Assembly (NCBI GenBank): GCA_003164075.1
Contig: PLRZ01000352.1
Span: 1 to 5,728, forward strand
Reading direction: 5' to 3'
Source of the DNA: Bryobacterales bacterium
GTDB taxonomy: Bacteria; Acidobacteriota; Terriglobia; Bryobacterales; Bryobacteraceae
Length of the DNA stretch: 5,728 nt
In this document: piece by piece, positions 4,585 to 5,728 of the stretch
Position numbering within the stretch: position 1 is the first letter of the stretch
Layout: every line of letters begins with the position of its first letter
Notes under the pieces: generated by a model
Told to the model about the DNA's origin: nothing
The model's input: only the letters and a program-made list of their open reading frames with translations
Databases searched by the model: none
Program-made: the position numbers and the translations under genes

Positions 4585-5687
4585 GCCAGTTTCTCGAACG
4601 TGCTGGCCAGAAAACCGCGCACCAGGCTGGCTTGCTCCGCCACGTCCACCAGGAAGGAATCGTGCCCATAGTTGGACTGCAGTTCCACATACGCCACGTC
4701 GCAATTGCGCGACCGCAACGCGCGCACCAGCTCCTGCGACTGGTAACTGGGGTAGAGCCAGTCGGAACTGAAGCTGATTACCAGAAAGCGCGCCTCCACC
4801 GCCTCCAGCGCCCCGGCCAGGGACCGCTGGCCGTTGGTCAGATCGAAATAGTCCATCGCTTTGGTGATGTACAGGTACGAATTGGCGTCGAACCGGCCGA
4901 CAAACTGGCTGCCGCGATAACGCAGGTAGTTCTCCACTTCGAAATCCACTTCGAAATCGAAGCCGAAGGCCTCTTTGCCGCGCAGACGGCGGCCGAATTT
5001 CTCGCGCATGGAGTCGTCGCTCATGTAGGTGATGTGGCCCACCATGCGCGCCACCGCCAGTCCGCGGCCGGGCAATTCCTTGCCGTAGTAGTTGCCGGAA
5101 TTCCAATTGGGGTCGGCCATGATGGCCTGGCGCCCCACTTCATTGAAGGCGATCTGCTGCGCGCTGTGCCGTGTGGTAGCGGCGATGGGGATGGCGGACA
5201 CCACGCGGCGGGGATATGCCACGGCCCATTCGAGCGCCTGCATGCCACCCATGGAACCGCCGGTAACTGCCAGCAGCCGTTCGATGCCCAGCGCGTCCAG
5301 CAGCATGCGCTGCAGCCGCACCATGTCGCCGACGGTGATCACCGGGAAGGACATGCCGTAAGGGCAGCCGGTGGCGGGATTGACGGACGAAGGGCCGGTG
5401 GTCCCGCGGCAGCCACCCAGCACATTGGAACAAATTACGAAGTACCGGTTGGTGTCGAAAGCCTTTCCGGGCCCGATCATGTTGTCCCACCATCCCGGCT
5501 GGCCCGTTTCGGGGCTGATTCCGGCCGCGTGAGCGTCACCGGAAAAAGCATGTAAGACCAGAATTGCGTTGGACCTGGCGGCATTCAATTCGCCATAGGA
5601 CTCGTAGGTCACCTCCACCGGGGCGAGTGTGGCGCCGTTATCGAGAGACAGGGAATCGAAGCCCAGAGTGTTCGCCGTTACGATCAT
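4581..5687 (-). CDS. metX: MetX, homoserine O-acyltransferase
   Basis: MetX transfers an acyl group from acetyl-CoA or succinyl-CoA to the homoserine hydroxyl, the committing step of methionine synthesis in the cytosol. The 368-aa product is full length and has the alpha/beta-hydrolase fold. Visible features are LVLHAFSGDAH (43-53), WWDNMIGPGKAFDT (66-79), the strongly conserved NVLGGCRGTTGPSS (88-101), the nucleophile elbow GGSMGG with Ser145, Asp309 in SSDWLYP, and His342 in NYGHDSFL. The full Ser-Asp-His triad is therefore present. Sequence alone does not decide between acetyl- and succinyl-CoA, so I leave the donor open. ATG 5687 gives a normal N-terminus (MIVTANTLGFDSLSL), but the ribosome site is weak (GGAA about 10 bases upstream) and the frame stays open to the window edge, so an upstream start is possible. 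It overlaps metW by four bases. The operon promoter lies outside the window or in its last 41 bases. Confidence 0.95.
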   Translation of the reverse strand: MIVTANTLGFDSLSLDNGATLAPVEVTYESYGELNAARSNAILVLHAFSGDAHAAGISPETGQPGWWDNMIGPGKAFDTNRYFVICSNVLGGCRGTTGPSSVNPATGCPYGMSFPVITVGDMVRLQRMLLDALGIERLLAVTGGSMGGMQALEWAVAYPRRVVSAIPIAATTRHSAQQIAFNEVGRQAIMADPNWNSGNYYGKELPGRGLAVARMVGHITYMSDDSMREKFGRRLRGKEAFGFDFEVDFEVENYLRYRGSQFVGRFDANSYLYITKAMDYFDLTNGQRSLAGALEAVEARFLVISFSSDWLYPSYQSQELVRALRSRNCDVAYVELQSNYGHDSFLVDVAEQASLVRGFLASTFEKLA

Positions 5688-5728
5688 GCGGGGGAGTTTC
5701 CATGATAGCAGGCGGGGCGGGAACCAGC

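Noticed and set aside
4585..5106. Minus-strand frame from 5106 that would extend metW at its N-terminus
   Set aside because: The upstream part is an out-of-frame reading of metX. MetW starts normally at 4584 with the ATGA overlap.
4632..5555. Plus-strand frame of 307 aa
   Set aside because: It is an antisense shadow of metX, rich in His, Ala and Gly as such shadows are.
5688..5728. S-adenosylmethionine riboswitch upstream of metX
   Set aside because: Only 41 bases are visible and none of the conserved stems can be recognised.
1..5728. CRISPR array, tRNA, rRNA or transposase gene
   Set aside because: No regular repeat-spacer units, tRNA-like folds, rRNA blocks or transposase motifs were seen on either strand.

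Overview
The window looks like a high-G+C bacterial chromosome. Gene style and protein similarity as I remember them suggest an Acidobacteriota relative (Solibacter/Bryobacter-like), but this is inference and no marker gene is present. Housekeeping genes lie on the right, a small regulatory pair lies on the left, and a lower-G+C gene of unknown function lies in the middle. Gene and toxin-antitoxin (TA) debris sits between them.

Left part (1-670): an intact UPF0175-type antitoxin gene (48-296, +) is followed by a decayed DUF3368/PIN toxin. That toxin has lost its start codon and the catalytic Asp segment, and it breaks down by about position 580. The remnant runs into a rearranged second copy of the antitoxin's 5' region: one piece is inverted (562-628) and the next is direct (629-661). 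A strong GC-rich hairpin at 619-645 lies just past the end of the next gene.

Regulatory pair (668-1908): a glyoxalase/VOC-fold protein (-) and an AraC-family regulator (+) diverge from a 71-base gap. This suggests that the regulator controls the VOC gene. The regulator has no visible ribosome site and may be leaderless.

Centre (1909-3189): 261 bases without a gene hold a good promoter candidate, repeats and a possible RBS-sequestering hairpin. They lead into a 339-aa, Lys-rich, helical, cytoplasmic-looking protein that I cannot assign. Its base composition differs visibly from its neighbours.

Debris (3190-3610): the C-terminal end of a sigma-54 activator ATPase (+, with an in-frame stop) abuts the C-terminal piece of an SDR-type oxidoreductase (-). 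The SDR piece is joined to the first codons of what was probably a PIN toxin, directly after an intact 84-aa antitoxin-like gene (3611-3865, -). So two independent TA loci have each kept the antitoxin reading frame while the toxin was destroyed.

Right part (3943-5687, -): metX and metW overlap by four bases as an operon. MetX acylates homoserine, committing it to methionine synthesis, and MetW is its usual genetic partner. I see no complete undescribed system. The best candidate for novelty is the orphan 339-aa gene with its structured leader.
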